From: Glaciecola sp. UBA2563
GTDB taxonomy: Bacteria; Pseudomonadota; Gammaproteobacteria; Enterobacterales; Alteromonadaceae
Length of the DNA stretch: 40,994 nt
Assembly: GCA_002340325.1 (NCBI GenBank)
Contig: DDLV01000012.1
Coordinates: forward strand, 1-40,994
Direction: 5' to 3'
The position numbers and the translations under genes were made by a program. Shown one piece after another: positions 1-8,066 of the stretch (positions are counted from its first letter, which is position 1; every line of letters begins with the position of its first letter). Under the pieces are notes generated by a model. The model searched no databases. It was given only the letters and a program-made list of their open reading frames with translations, and was not told where the DNA came from.

Positions 1-24
1 ATGAAAGATAAACAGCCCCTAACA

Positions 25-1479
25 TCAATTCAACACTGAGTGTGTAAACAGTACTCGCTTTGCTTCTTCTTGAACATCTTCTCGCTGCCTAAATTCCCAA
101 AGCTTTTTGCGTGCTGCTCTCGCGCTCGCTTCATGGTCAATAATGGGTTCTGGATAATCACGCCCGATCGAAAAGTCTAGTGACATCGCATCAATCGGCG
201 GCACTCGCCAAGGCTCGTGAATATACTCGTTGGGAAGTTGCGCTAGAGCAGGCAACCATTTTCTGATAAATACACCTTCTGGATCTTTTTCTTTTGATTG
301 TTTTACTGGATTATACAAACGAATTGTATTTGTGCCTGTAATTCCCGCTTGCATCTGGAACTGAGGATAGTGTATCCCTGGTTCATAATCTAAAAATTGT
401 TTCCCAAGATAGACGACGCCCAACTTCCAATCAACGTCCAAGTGATGCGTTAAGAAACTTACTAACATTGCTCTCATTCGAAAGTTCAAATAGCCAGTCG
501 CGATGACTGCCTTCATACTAGCATCAATTAGCGGAAAGCCGGTTTCACCTTGCATCCATGCGCGAAGGCGTTCACTCGCATCTGGCTCTTTACAATATTG
601 ATATGCTTTGTAAGCACTATTTACCGGGCTAAATTCAATTGTTGATTCACTTTCAAATTTTTGAATAAAGTGGCAGCGCCACGAAAGTCTTGCCTGAAAT
701 GCTGAAATCGATCGACGCCAACCGTCTACATCTGAATATTGACGACTATATTGCCATACTTGTCGAATGCTCAAATTTCCCCACGCCAGATATGGTGATA
801 GCCTGGAACAAGCTGTACGAGAAATCGTGGGATTAGCAATATTGCCAAAGTAAGCTTTTCCCCGTCCTGCATAAAAGTGTTTCATGGTATGCCATGCCCT
901 TGATTCACCTCCTTTTTGAAAGGTATCGCTTGGTTTTGTCCAATCGAGTGGCCAATCGAACCGATTAATTTCAACGTCTTCAGCGGTGCAAAATGTCACA
1001 TTCTCAAGAATTGGATCCTGAACGTCTTTCATGACCAACTCGTTCCAATGCGTTCGCCAATGCACGCGATTTTGCAATCCACGCACTACCGCACCATACG
1101 GCGATTCCTGCCAATCAACCTTAGTGTTTTGACATAGTTTTTTGATTGATTTATCGCGTTTAAATGTGTGGGATAAACCAATTTCTTGATGACTGAATAA
1201 TCCATGCATACCGCTTTCAACAAGCGATTTAATGATTGATATTGCATCGCCATGCAACACCTGAACTTGCGCGTTATACACATGTAATTGGTCATTCAGA
1301 TCTTGAATACTCTGATAGATAAATCGCCAGTGACGTTCATCCATATGTGGGTCATCAAGCATTATTGGTTCTACGATGTAAAAGAGCAGTACAGGAAGGC
1401 CACTATCGCACGCCGTTTTCAATGGCAGATGATCGCGAATCCTAAGATCGCGTTTTAACCAAACACCCACAAAACTCAT
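25..1479 (-). CDS. Cryptochrome/photolyase-family flavoprotein
   Basis: Predicted FAD-dependent blue-light protein of 484 residues, either a DNA photolyase or a cryptochrome photoreceptor. The N-terminus (MSFVGVWLKRDLRIRDH) is the start of the photolyase alpha/beta domain. The C-terminal half carries the FAD-binding domain, with blocks such as GNLSIRQVW, RLSWRCHFIQKFE, TGYLNFRMRAMLVSFLTHHLDVDW and a final RLYNPVKQSKEKDPEGVFIRKW-like segment (given in pieces). The frame is open 67 codons further upstream, but that extension is encoded by the palindromic repeat at 1516-1683; ATG 1479, with a GAGAGGG ribosome-binding site, fits the family start. It is transcribed divergently from the phr gene at 1931. 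I cannot separate photolyase from cryptochrome by eye; it resembles the proteobacterial group usually named only 'cryptochrome/deoxyribodipyrimidine photo-lyase family'. Confidence 0.88.
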   Translation of the reverse strand: MSFVGVWLKRDLRIRDHLPLKTACDSGLPVLLFYIVEPIMLDDPHMDERHWRFIYQSIQDLNDQLHVYNAQVQVLHGDAISIIKSLVESGMHGLFSHQEIGLSHTFKRDKSIKKLCQNTKVDWQESPYGAVVRGLQNRVHWRTHWNELVMKDVQDPILENVTFCTAEDVEINRFDWPLDWTKPSDTFQKGGESRAWHTMKHFYAGRGKAYFGNIANPTISRTACSRLSPYLAWGNLSIRQVWQYSRQYSDVDGWRRSISAFQARLSWRCHFIQKFESESTIEFSPVNSAYKAYQYCKEPDASERLRAWMQGETGFPLIDASMKAVIATGYLNFRMRAMLVSFLTHHLDVDWKLGVVYLGKQFLDYEPGIHYPQFQMQAGITGTNTIRLYNPVKQSKEKDPEGVFIRKWLPALAQLPNEYIHEPWRVPPIDAMSLDFSIGRDYPEPIIDHEASARAARKKLWEFRQREDVQEEAKRVLFTHSVLN

Positions 1480-1515
1480 ATTATTTGCCCTCTCTAAATT
1501 TACATCTAAAGATGT

Positions 1516-1683
1516 TAAATGCTCTTCGCTGAAGCGAGAAAGCGTCTGAGCGGAGGCATGTTTGCATGTAAAAGCTTGCGAGCACAAGGATGTGCGAGCT
1601 CGAGCGAACAGGGATGTTGCAAAGCGTCTTTTACATGTAAATATGTCCGCAGCCAGCTTCATCGCTTCAGCGAATAGCATTTA
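1516..1683. repeat. MITE-like long imperfect palindrome
   Basis: The ends are inverted copies: TAAATGCTCTTCGCTGAAGC on the left pairs with GCTTCAGCGAATAGCATTTA on the right (one mismatch). The inner arms also pair: GCATGTAAAAG near 1565-1575 against CTTTTACATGTAAAT near 1629-1643. The centre holds ACAAGGATGT and ACAGGGATGT segments, which from memory recur in dispersed repeats of marine gammaproteobacteria. There is no transposase, so this would be a non-autonomous element or REP-like unit. It sits between the start of the minus-strand photolyase gene and the phr promoter and could fold into a long hairpin in either transcript. Confidence 0.7.
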
Positions 1684-1880
1684 CCAGTTGCAAGACACTA
1701 CGGTATTAGAATATCAAAGCGCACTTAATTTGGTGCTAAGTTATTTTGGTAAATAAATTTACATCAATTACAGCGTATAGTTATTTTTACTCATCAAGTC
1801 TAATTTCCGCGCATTAATTACCTACTAAAAAAATCAGAAGGGTACATTTTTTTTGTTTGATATATCCCTGGTGAATCTGT

Positions 1881-1901
1881 TTGTAGACAAGTCATGTACA
1901 A
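1881..1901. promoter_or_regulatory. Candidate operator upstream of phr
   Basis: TTGTA and TACAA form an inverted repeat with an 11-base spacer, about 30 bases before the phr start codon. The shape suits a MerR-type dimer. Light-responsive LitR-type MerR regulators are known to control phr/cry clusters in other bacteria, but assigning this site to such a regulator is inference; no regulator gene of that kind lies in the window. Confidence 0.25.
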
Positions 1902-1930
1902 ATGTAAATTTCACTTTATTTGAACGTGCT

Positions 1931-3361
1931 ATGACAACAACCATTGTTTGGTTTAGACAGGACCTACGAATCGATGATAACCCCGCACTGTATGCTGCAG
2001 CGAGGGAAGGGGATATCTTGCCAGTCTACATTTATGACACCACACTGGAAAAGCAACATGAGCCGGGTGGGGCATCGAAATGGTGGTTACATCACGCACT
2101 AGCAGATCTCTCTTCACAATTAGATAATAGGCTTTTCGTCACCGCAGGAAATCCATTCGACATATTGAAAAACTTGTGTGAGGAAAATAATGCTTCGCAC
2201 GTAGTATGGAATCGCATGTATGAGCATTGGGCGATACAACGCGACAGTAATATTAAACAAGCATTAACTGAAAACGGTATTCGCGTTAAAAGCTTTAACG
2301 GTTCATTATTGTGGGAACCGATGGATATTCTCAAAAAAGACGGAACACCCTACAAAGTATATACACCGTATTATCGCAAAGGGTGCTTGAATGCTGAGCA
2401 TCCAAGACTGCCTCTGGCTTCGCCGAGCCTTAATATACTTCCAAATATTAAATTCGATGCTATCACCCAAATAAACTCACTAAAGCTATTACCTACAATT
2501 CCATGGGACACTGAAATCAATAGGCAGTGGCGTCCCACAAGCACAAGCGCAAAAGATGTATTGAGCCATTTTATTAATAACGCGATAGAAAGCTACAGTG
2601 ATAAGAGAAACCTGCCATCGGTAAAAGGAACAAGTCGGCTATCTCCGTTTCTGCATTTTGGGCAGATATCTCCAAATCAAATTTGGTATGCGGTGCACGA
2701 CGCGTTTGACGGAGATGTATCAAGTAAAGGCGTCGATACCTATTTAAGCGAAATTGCATGGCGCGAGTTTTCTTATTATCTGCTATTTCATTTTGATGAC
2801 CTTGGCGTGAAGAACTTCAATCCTAAGTTTGATGCGTTTCCGTGGCGCGAATCACAAGCTGAATTAACAGCATGGCAAAAAGGACAAACCGGCATTCCTA
2901 TTGTCGACGCTGGCATGCGAGAACTTTATCAGACAGGTTATATGCACAATCGCGTGCGAATGATTGTTGGGTCTTTCCTTGTAAAGAATCTGCTGATTGA
3001 TTGGCGACTAGGTGAAAGATGGTTTTGGGATTGTTTATTGGATGCTGATTCTGCGAGTAATGCGGCAAGTTGGCAATGGGTAGCAGGCTCTGGCGCTGAT
3101 GCGTCGCCGTATTTCAGAATTTTTAATCCGATCCTTCAAGGCGAAAAATTCGATAAGCATGGCACTTATGTTCGTAAATACTGTCCTGAACTGGCCCAAA
3201 TTCCGGATAAATACATTCATAAGCCATGGGAAATGCCCAACTTGCTATTGAATGAATGCGGCGTAAAACTTGGAAAAGACTATCCAGAACCCATCGTCGA
3301 TTTAAAACGATCTCGGCAGCGCGCGCTTGATGCATTTGCAACGTTAAAAGAGACGGCATGA
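1931..3361 (+). CDS. phr: Deoxyribodipyrimidine photolyase (class I CPD type)
   Basis: Uses blue/near-UV light and FADH- to split cyclobutane pyrimidine dimers in DNA. The 476-residue product starts MTTTIVWFRQDLRIDDNPAL, the standard N-terminus of the antenna-binding domain; a 26-codon upstream extension is rejected. The FAD domain shows SRLSPFLHFGQIS, EIAWREFSYYLL, the TGYMHNRVRM block and DADSASNAASWQWVAGSGAD followed by PYFRIFNP, which are the most conserved class I motifs. Length matches the family. The stop overlaps the ATG of the next gene (ATGA), so it is translationally coupled to the iron-sulfur photolyase. The Shine-Dalgarno sequence is weak. Confidence 0.93.
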   Translation: MTTTIVWFRQDLRIDDNPALYAAAREGDILPVYIYDTTLEKQHEPGGASKWWLHHALADLSSQLDNRLFVTAGNPFDILKNLCEENNASHVVWNRMYEHWAIQRDSNIKQALTENGIRVKSFNGSLLWEPMDILKKDGTPYKVYTPYYRKGCLNAEHPRLPLASPSLNILPNIKFDAITQINSLKLLPTIPWDTEINRQWRPTSTSAKDVLSHFINNAIESYSDKRNLPSVKGTSRLSPFLHFGQISPNQIWYAVHDAFDGDVSSKGVDTYLSEIAWREFSYYLLFHFDDLGVKNFNPKFDAFPWRESQAELTAWQKGQTGIPIVDAGMRELYQTGYMHNRVRMIVGSFLVKNLLIDWRLGERWFWDCLLDADSASNAASWQWVAGSGADASPYFRIFNPILQGEKFDKHGTYVRKYCPELAQIPDKYIHKPWEMPNLLLNECGVKLGKDYPEPIVDLKRSRQRALDAFATLKETA

Positions 3362-4905
3362 TGAGCAAAATATGCGTGATTTTAGGGGATCAGCTGTCTT
3401 TGAATATGGCATCGCTGGCACGCATCAATAAACAAGACGATATTGTCTTGATGGCGGAAGTCTATTCTGAGGCGACCTATGTCAAACATCATAAAAAGAA
3501 AATTGCGTTTGTATTTTCAGCTATGCGCCATTTCAAAATTGAACTGGAAAACGCTGGGTATACGGTTGCCTTTACGAAGTATGATGATAAAGATAATAAG
3601 CAAAGTATTCTTGAACAACTTCACCATACGATAAAAACAATGCATCCAGCTGTCTCTGAAGCAGTTATCGCACATCCTGGAGAATACCGTCTATGGGAAG
3701 AAGTCAACAGCTGGCAAGATAAACTAAACATCCAAGTAACCATTACTGAAGACAACCGTTTCATCGCAAACAAATCAGCGTTTGCAAGCTGGGCTGAAGG
3801 GCGAAAACAACTGCGCATGGAGTACTTTTATCGTGAGATGCGCAAAAAAACCATGGTATTAATGGAAGATAACAAGCCGGTAGGAGATAAATGGAATTTT
3901 GATAGCGATAATAGAAAAAAACTACCGAAAAACCATAAAACGCTTCCTCCCGATATGTTTACTCCCGATGACATCACCAAAGAAGTGCTTTCCCTCGTGA
4001 ACCAAACCTTTACGGAGCATTTTGGTAAGCTAGAAGATTTTCACTATGCCGTCACAACAGAGCAAGCGAAACAAGTGTTGGCTTCTTTTATTTCCGAGCG
4101 ACTACCGTTGTTTGGTGATTATCAAGACGCTATGGCACAAGATGAACCTTGGCTGTATCACTCGCATATCGGCTTGTATCTCAACACTGGCTTGTTAGAT
4201 CCCCTCGACGTTATTAAGCAGGCAGAGCACGCATATTATTCTGGTAAGGCACCACTTAATTGCGTTGAAGGGTTCATAAGGCAGATCTTAGGCTGGCGTG
4301 AATATGTGCGCGGTTTTTATTGGTATCTAATGCCTGATTATGTAACCGAAAACTATTTCAATGCGACGCGGAAGCTACCGGAATTTTTTTGGACTGCAGA
4401 TACAAAAATGAACTGCCTTCAACAATGTATCAGCGAAACGAGAGACAATGCATACGCACATCACATTCAGCGGTTAATGGTGCTTGGTAACTTTAGTTTA
4501 CTCACCGGACTCGATCCTAAATGGGTAAATGAGTGGTATTTAATTGTTTATGCCGATGCATATGAGTGGGTCGAGCTACCCAACGTTAGCGGTATGGTGC
4601 TGTATGCTGATGGTGGAAAACTCGCGAGTAAGCCATACGCTGCAAGTGGCGCCTACATCAATAAAATGTCGAATTACTGTCAACACTGCGACTATAAAGT
4701 GAAAGAGAAAACAGGAGAACACGCCTGCCCATTTAACTATCTTTACTGGCATTTTCTCATCCGGCATAAAGAGACGTTATCAAAAAACCCAAGAATGGCG
4801 ATGATATATCGCACCTTAAGCAAAATGAATTCAGACCAAGTTGAGACGATGCGACGCGACGCAGATGTGTTTTTGTTAAAACTTGAGAACAATGAAAAAG
4901 TCTGA
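3358..4905 (+). CDS. Iron-sulfur bacterial cryptochrome/(6-4) photolyase
   Basis: Member of the FeS-BCP group (PhrB/CryB type), which repairs (6-4) photoproducts and carries FAD, a lumazine-type antenna and a 4Fe-4S cluster. The 515-residue protein begins MMSKICVILGDQLSLNMASL, the usual 'LGDQL' start. Four cysteines sit at 353, 441, 444 and 457; this spacing equals that of the cluster cysteines I recall for Agrobacterium PhrB (350, 438, 441, 454). Other family blocks are RQILGWREYVRGFYW, HHIQRLMVLGNFSLL and WVELPNVSGMVLYADGG. Start ATG 3358 overlaps the phr stop; ATG 3361 is equally possible. The DUF2256 gene overlaps its 3' end. Confidence 0.92.
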   Translation: MMSKICVILGDQLSLNMASLARINKQDDIVLMAEVYSEATYVKHHKKKIAFVFSAMRHFKIELENAGYTVAFTKYDDKDNKQSILEQLHHTIKTMHPAVSEAVIAHPGEYRLWEEVNSWQDKLNIQVTITEDNRFIANKSAFASWAEGRKQLRMEYFYREMRKKTMVLMEDNKPVGDKWNFDSDNRKKLPKNHKTLPPDMFTPDDITKEVLSLVNQTFTEHFGKLEDFHYAVTTEQAKQVLASFISERLPLFGDYQDAMAQDEPWLYHSHIGLYLNTGLLDPLDVIKQAEHAYYSGKAPLNCVEGFIRQILGWREYVRGFYWYLMPDYVTENYFNATRKLPEFFWTADTKMNCLQQCISETRDNAYAHHIQRLMVLGNFSLLTGLDPKWVNEWYLIVYADAYEWVELPNVSGMVLYADGGKLASKPYAASGAYINKMSNYCQHCDYKVKEKTGEHACPFNYLYWHFLIRHKETLSKNPRMAMIYRTLSKMNSDQVETMRRDADVFLLKLENNEKV

Positions 4906-5044
4906 ACTCCCGAGCAAAATCTGCCTAGTGTGCGGTCTACCTTTTAGCTGGCGCAAGAAATGGGAGAAAAACTGGGAAGACGTTAAGTATTGCTCAGAAA
5001 GATGCAGAAGACAGAAAGGAACGCTGAATAAGGCTGGCAAATGA
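4892..5044 (+). CDS. DUF2256 zinc-ribbon mini-protein
   Basis: A 50-residue protein beginning MKKSELPSKICLVCGLPFSW and continuing to CSERCRR. Two Cys pairs (CLVC and CSERC) should bind one zinc ion. DUF2256 proteins are small, of unknown function, and commonly sit beside or are fused to cryptochrome/photolyase genes, exactly as here. The gene overlaps the last 14 bases of the iron-sulfur photolyase gene in another frame, which implies translational coupling. No separate promoter is needed. Confidence 0.87.
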   Translation: MKKSELPSKICLVCGLPFSWRKKWEKNWEDVKYCSERCRRQKGTLNKAGK

Positions 5045-5200
5045 AACATCTCACTAACCCAACCGGCAGTTCTATGCGTTTTTCGCGTTATTGTAAGGTT
5101 TATGTTACGAGTCGGTTAAAAAAGTAAGTGTAAAACGGATGGTTACGCAAGATTATTTCATATATGCTCAATTGGTCTTACATTTTTCCTTTATTTTCCT

Positions 5201-5647
5201 ATGAATCATGCGTTACGTTCGCTACCCATTTTCGATTTCTCCAATCTGCAAGACAGTACATCTATGCTTAGATGGCTTCATCCAGACCCTTTAGATAAGA
5301 TTATCGAAGACATTCACACGCACTTTGCAGAATTTCCACTACCATGTCAGCTTTCGTCTTTTAACGTCCATGGTTTCCCCGATTGGCTGACGTTACTTAC
5401 ACCAGAGATTGATGAAGCTTATGCAGAATTTCAATCAAAGGTCGGCCTTGCATTTGAGTTCAAAGCCAATGTGACCCTAAGAGACAATTCACATTTTTGC
5501 ATTTATGGGGTGTATACATGGATCGGATGCAACATACTCGAAACAGAAGATGTGATTGACAAAACCTGGTTAGATGAAACAGCTAGGTTATCACATTATG
5601 GTATAGACGGTTTTTTGAGTAACAGACTGCATGCATTTAGTCATTAG
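5201..5647 (+). CDS. Hypothetical protein, 148 residues
   Basis: I do not recognise the family. The product is soluble, without signal peptide or membrane segment, rich in aromatic residues and His (WLHPDPLDKI, GFPDWLTLLTPEIDEAY, YGVYTWIGCN). It is the only sizeable plus-strand frame between the photolyase cluster and the convergent dehydrogenase gene. The start at 5201 has no clear Shine-Dalgarno sequence; an in-frame Met about 21 residues later (before LRWLHPDP) is an alternative. It follows the photolyase operon by about 155 bases and may or may not share its transcript. Confidence 0.55.
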   Translation: MNHALRSLPIFDFSNLQDSTSMLRWLHPDPLDKIIEDIHTHFAEFPLPCQLSSFNVHGFPDWLTLLTPEIDEAYAEFQSKVGLAFEFKANVTLRDNSHFCIYGVYTWIGCNILETEDVIDKTWLDETARLSHYGIDGFLSNRLHAFSH

Positions 5648-5686
5648 ATATTAAAACTTTTTTCACTATTAATTACGTCAACAGGT

Positions 5687-6556
5687 TTATTCCTTTCTTT
5701 TTAATAGAGTAATCAAGCTCGAAGTATCAAAACGGCCGCCGCCATTGGCACTCACCTGTCTGTAATATGATTCTACTAGCTTGGTAACGGGTAGGATGCT
5801 CTTGTTATTTTCTGCTTCTTCTAATACTATGCCTAAGTCTTTTATCATCCAATCGACGGCAAAGCCAAAATTAAATTCATCAGCTATCATTGTTTTTGCC
5901 CTATTATCCATCTGCCATGATTGCGCTGCGCCCTTGCCGATAACGTCTATAACCTTATCCGTATCTAGTTTGGCGTTATGAGCAAAGTTCATCGCTTCTG
6001 ATAAGCCCTGTAACAAGCCGGTAATGCAAATTTGATTCACCATTTTAGTCAACTGTCCACTGCCTGTTGCTCCCATCAATTGATGTTTTAATGCATAGCA
6101 ATTCAATACCGATTGAGATTTTTCATAAATATTATGCTCACCGCCTATCATTATTGTGAGCTTACCATTTTGTGCGCCTACTTCTCCGCCTGAAACCGGT
6201 GCATCCAGAAAGTGTACGCGATGTTTGGCACATTCGTTTGCAAGCTCTCTGGCGAGATTTGCAGAGGTTGTCGTATGATCTATAAGAATAGCATTCTGTT
6301 TTAGCGAATTAAGAATACCTTCATCACCATATACAACCGAACGAACATCATCATCATTGCCAACGCAAACACATACTATATCAGCATCCTTGGAGGCTTC
6401 AGATGGCGTACTGGCTACAATGCCGTCGTATTTTTTAGCCCAGTTATCTGCTTTTGTTTGTGTGCGATTGTAAACAGTAACGTCTTTAAATGTGTCCGTG
6501 AGGTGTCCGGCCATGGGAAACCCCATAGCGCCAAGCCCGATAAATGCTACCTTCAT
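5687..6556 (-). CDS. NAD(P)-dependent 3-hydroxyisobutyrate dehydrogenase-family enzyme
   Basis: A beta-hydroxyacid dehydrogenase of 289 residues that would reversibly oxidise a small 3-hydroxyacid such as 3-hydroxyisobutyrate or tartronate semialdehyde. The N-terminal Rossmann motif is GLGAMGFPMAG; the substrate-binding motif DAPVSGGEVGAQNG and the catalytic-lysine block GSGQLTKMVNQ are present. The frame extends four codons further to a TTG, but ATG 6556 starts directly with MKVAFIGLG as in the family and has a GAGAA upstream. The exact substrate cannot be read from sequence. It converges with the hypothetical gene at 5201-5647. Confidence 0.88.
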   Translation of the reverse strand: MKVAFIGLGAMGFPMAGHLTDTFKDVTVYNRTQTKADNWAKKYDGIVASTPSEASKDADIVCVCVGNDDDVRSVVYGDEGILNSLKQNAILIDHTTTSANLARELANECAKHRVHFLDAPVSGGEVGAQNGKLTIMIGGEHNIYEKSQSVLNCYALKHQLMGATGSGQLTKMVNQICITGLLQGLSEAMNFAHNAKLDTDKVIDVIGKGAAQSWQMDNRAKTMIADEFNFGFAVDWMIKDLGIVLEEAENNKSILPVTKLVESYYRQVSANGGGRFDTSSLITLLKRKE

Positions 6557-6659
6557 ATGAATTCTCAAGTAACTAAGTTGATGGTAAGTCTAATATACTG
6601 CTAATGCCTCTTCCAATAAGTTTACATAAGTGAAGATAGCTATTGGCAAAATTGACTTG

Positions 6660-7382
6660 TTAATCTTTATTGAGCCTTTTTTCAATAAACGAATGGATGT
6701 CTGGAGGTTGGAGACATTTGACATTGCCATTCGTCAAACTCGATATTATCGCGAGTGTTTTTTTGGTTGTATTTGTACAATCAACAACATGACCTTTCTC
6801 GGCAACTTGCTCTAAATACTCAATGGAATACGCTGGCGGCTCAGTCAATGACCGCAAATAGTTATTTCGTCGATTTCGAGTGAAATCACTTTCAACGTCG
6901 GCGTCACGTTGCATATTGTATTCGTCAATCTGTTTGAGAATCCCTTGAGTTAGGCGCCCGCGGCGCCCTGATTCATTACGCGTAACCATTTCATCGATTG
7001 AAATACCTGAGTTTTGCTGAGAAGTCTGTTGTTGTTCGCTTTCTGTAACATTTTCAGGCTTAACAACTATTATGTCATCCGTATCGTTCTCGAGAGCTTG
7101 GTGAGGTGGTTGTGTTTTTTGCGAATCGCTTTCTTCACTGTGGGGCAAAGCTTTTGATTCTGGTAACGCCGGCTTTTTTGCTAAAGGAATGAAATATGTC
7201 TTAATTGGACGAATATTATTTGCAGGCGTCGCGTTTTTATCAGCCATTAGGTAAAGCATCAATATAACAAGTGAGTGAAGCAATAAAGAGAAAAAAACAA
7301 ATAATAAGAGTCTTGATTTCACCTTTAATCTGCACGCGACGTAAATACAACACGCGTCAATGCTCCTATTATCTAACGTCAC
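6660..7382 (-). CDS. Hypothetical membrane-anchored protein, Pro/Gln-rich
   Basis: A 240-residue protein with one membrane segment near residues 24-45 (LLLFVFFSLLLHSLVILMLYL), a linker rich in Pro, Ser, Glu and Gln (about 60-130) and a charged C-terminal part ending in a region with two cysteines (VVDCTNTTKK, NVKCLQPP). Short anchor plus proline-rich spacer resembles TonB-like or periplasmic-spanning proteins, but no TonB C-terminal motif is visible, so I give no function. It begins with GTG at 7382; this start is uncertain because no well-spaced Shine-Dalgarno is present. It lies 41 bases after the PsiE gene on the same strand and may be cotranscribed. Confidence 0.6.
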   Translation of the reverse strand: MTLDNRSIDACCIYVACRLKVKSRLLLFVFFSLLLHSLVILMLYLMADKNATPANNIRPIKTYFIPLAKKPALPESKALPHSEESDSQKTQPPHQALENDTDDIIVVKPENVTESEQQQTSQQNSGISIDEMVTRNESGRRGRLTQGILKQIDEYNMQRDADVESDFTRNRRNNYLRSLTEPPAYSIEYLEQVAEKGHVVDCTNTTKKTLAIISSLTNGNVKCLQPPDIHSFIEKRLNKD

Positions 7383-7423
7383 CCTTATAGATTAACGCGA
7401 ATCTGGAAAGTTCCATCTAGTAT

Positions 7424-7870
7424 TCATGTGCGGGCCTTTTTTGAAACTAAGAAATATGCAACTGCCAATGCCAGTATGATCAACGCAATGCCGATTAAAA
7501 ACTCCTGCTCGATAGTTGTGAAGTCGAGTACGATGACTTTACGCGCTATTGCCATTAACGCAGTCGCCACCACTAAGCGAATGTGGATAACGTCATCTCT
7601 TAGGTAAAGTGCAATATTCACAAATATTTCAATCGCAATGAGTACCGCTAGGAAAGATGCGAAAACGGCAAATATGTCGTTTAAATCCAACAAATATTTT
7701 GGGGCTTGGTTAAGTTTTTCATAGACGACTAAAAACACATCCGCCACACAGAATACTATCACTACCGTCATCATAATGGCCAATAATCGCACCAAGCCCC
7801 TTATACCATTGCTTAACTTGCAAATGAGCCAATCGCCCTCTACTGATAGATGATTCTCTTTTGAGTCCAT
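7424..7870 (-). CDS. PsiE-family (phosphate-starvation-inducible) membrane protein
   Basis: A 148-residue inner-membrane protein with four hydrophobic segments (about 28-50, 63-88, 97-112 and 124-141). The segment around YLRDDVIHIRLVVATALMAIARKVIVLD is the most typical PsiE-like block, as are the preceding acidic/hydrophobic helices. PsiE proteins were named from phosphate-starvation induction in E. coli; molecular function is unknown. The gene is followed by a short-spaced membrane-anchored protein. No Pho box was identified in the upstream region. Confidence 0.8.
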   Translation of the reverse strand: MDSKENHLSVEGDWLICKLSNGIRGLVRLLAIMMTVVIVFCVADVFLVVYEKLNQAPKYLLDLNDIFAVFASFLAVLIAIEIFVNIALYLRDDVIHIRLVVATALMAIARKVIVLDFTTIEQEFLIGIALIILALAVAYFLVSKKART

Positions 7871-8052
7871 GATGCTGCCTTAGTACACTTTTATTTTGAC
7901 ACCATAAATAATAGAGTTTGGATGTCTTTTTTTATTGCGTTGAATCAATATTTACATCGGAATAAATTTAGCAATGCATGTTTATTTCGATGCAATTATT
8001 CGGAAATTTCGTATATAAGGGGATTGGCGCCGTGTCTGCTGCATCAACTTCG

Positions 8053-8066
8053 AGGAGTTCACTATC
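8053..8066 (+). promoter_or_regulatory. Ribosome-binding site followed by an ATC codon
   Basis: AGGAG at 8053-8057 is six bases before ATC at 8064-8066. The in-frame sequence that follows (STYKLPLVNPILFAGAII) looks like a normal transporter N-terminus, while no ATG, GTG or TTG exists in this frame between the upstream stop (TAA 8016) and TTG 8232. This spacing is the reason for choosing ATC as the start of the MFS gene. Confidence 0.6.

Larger units (their letters stand above)
1480..1930. other. Divergent intergenic region between two photolyase genes
   Basis: About 450 bases with no credible gene. It holds the MITE-like palindrome (1516-1683) and, nearer phr, an AT-rich stretch that should contain the phr promoter, including the TTGTA/TACAA inverted repeat at 1881-1901. 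The two ORFs that enter this region are only extensions of the flanking genes beyond their family-consistent starts. Confidence 0.6.

Noticed and set aside
8032..8034. GTG 8032 as the start of the MFS gene
   Set aside because: It is out of frame with the transporter; the frame it opens ends after about 19 codons.
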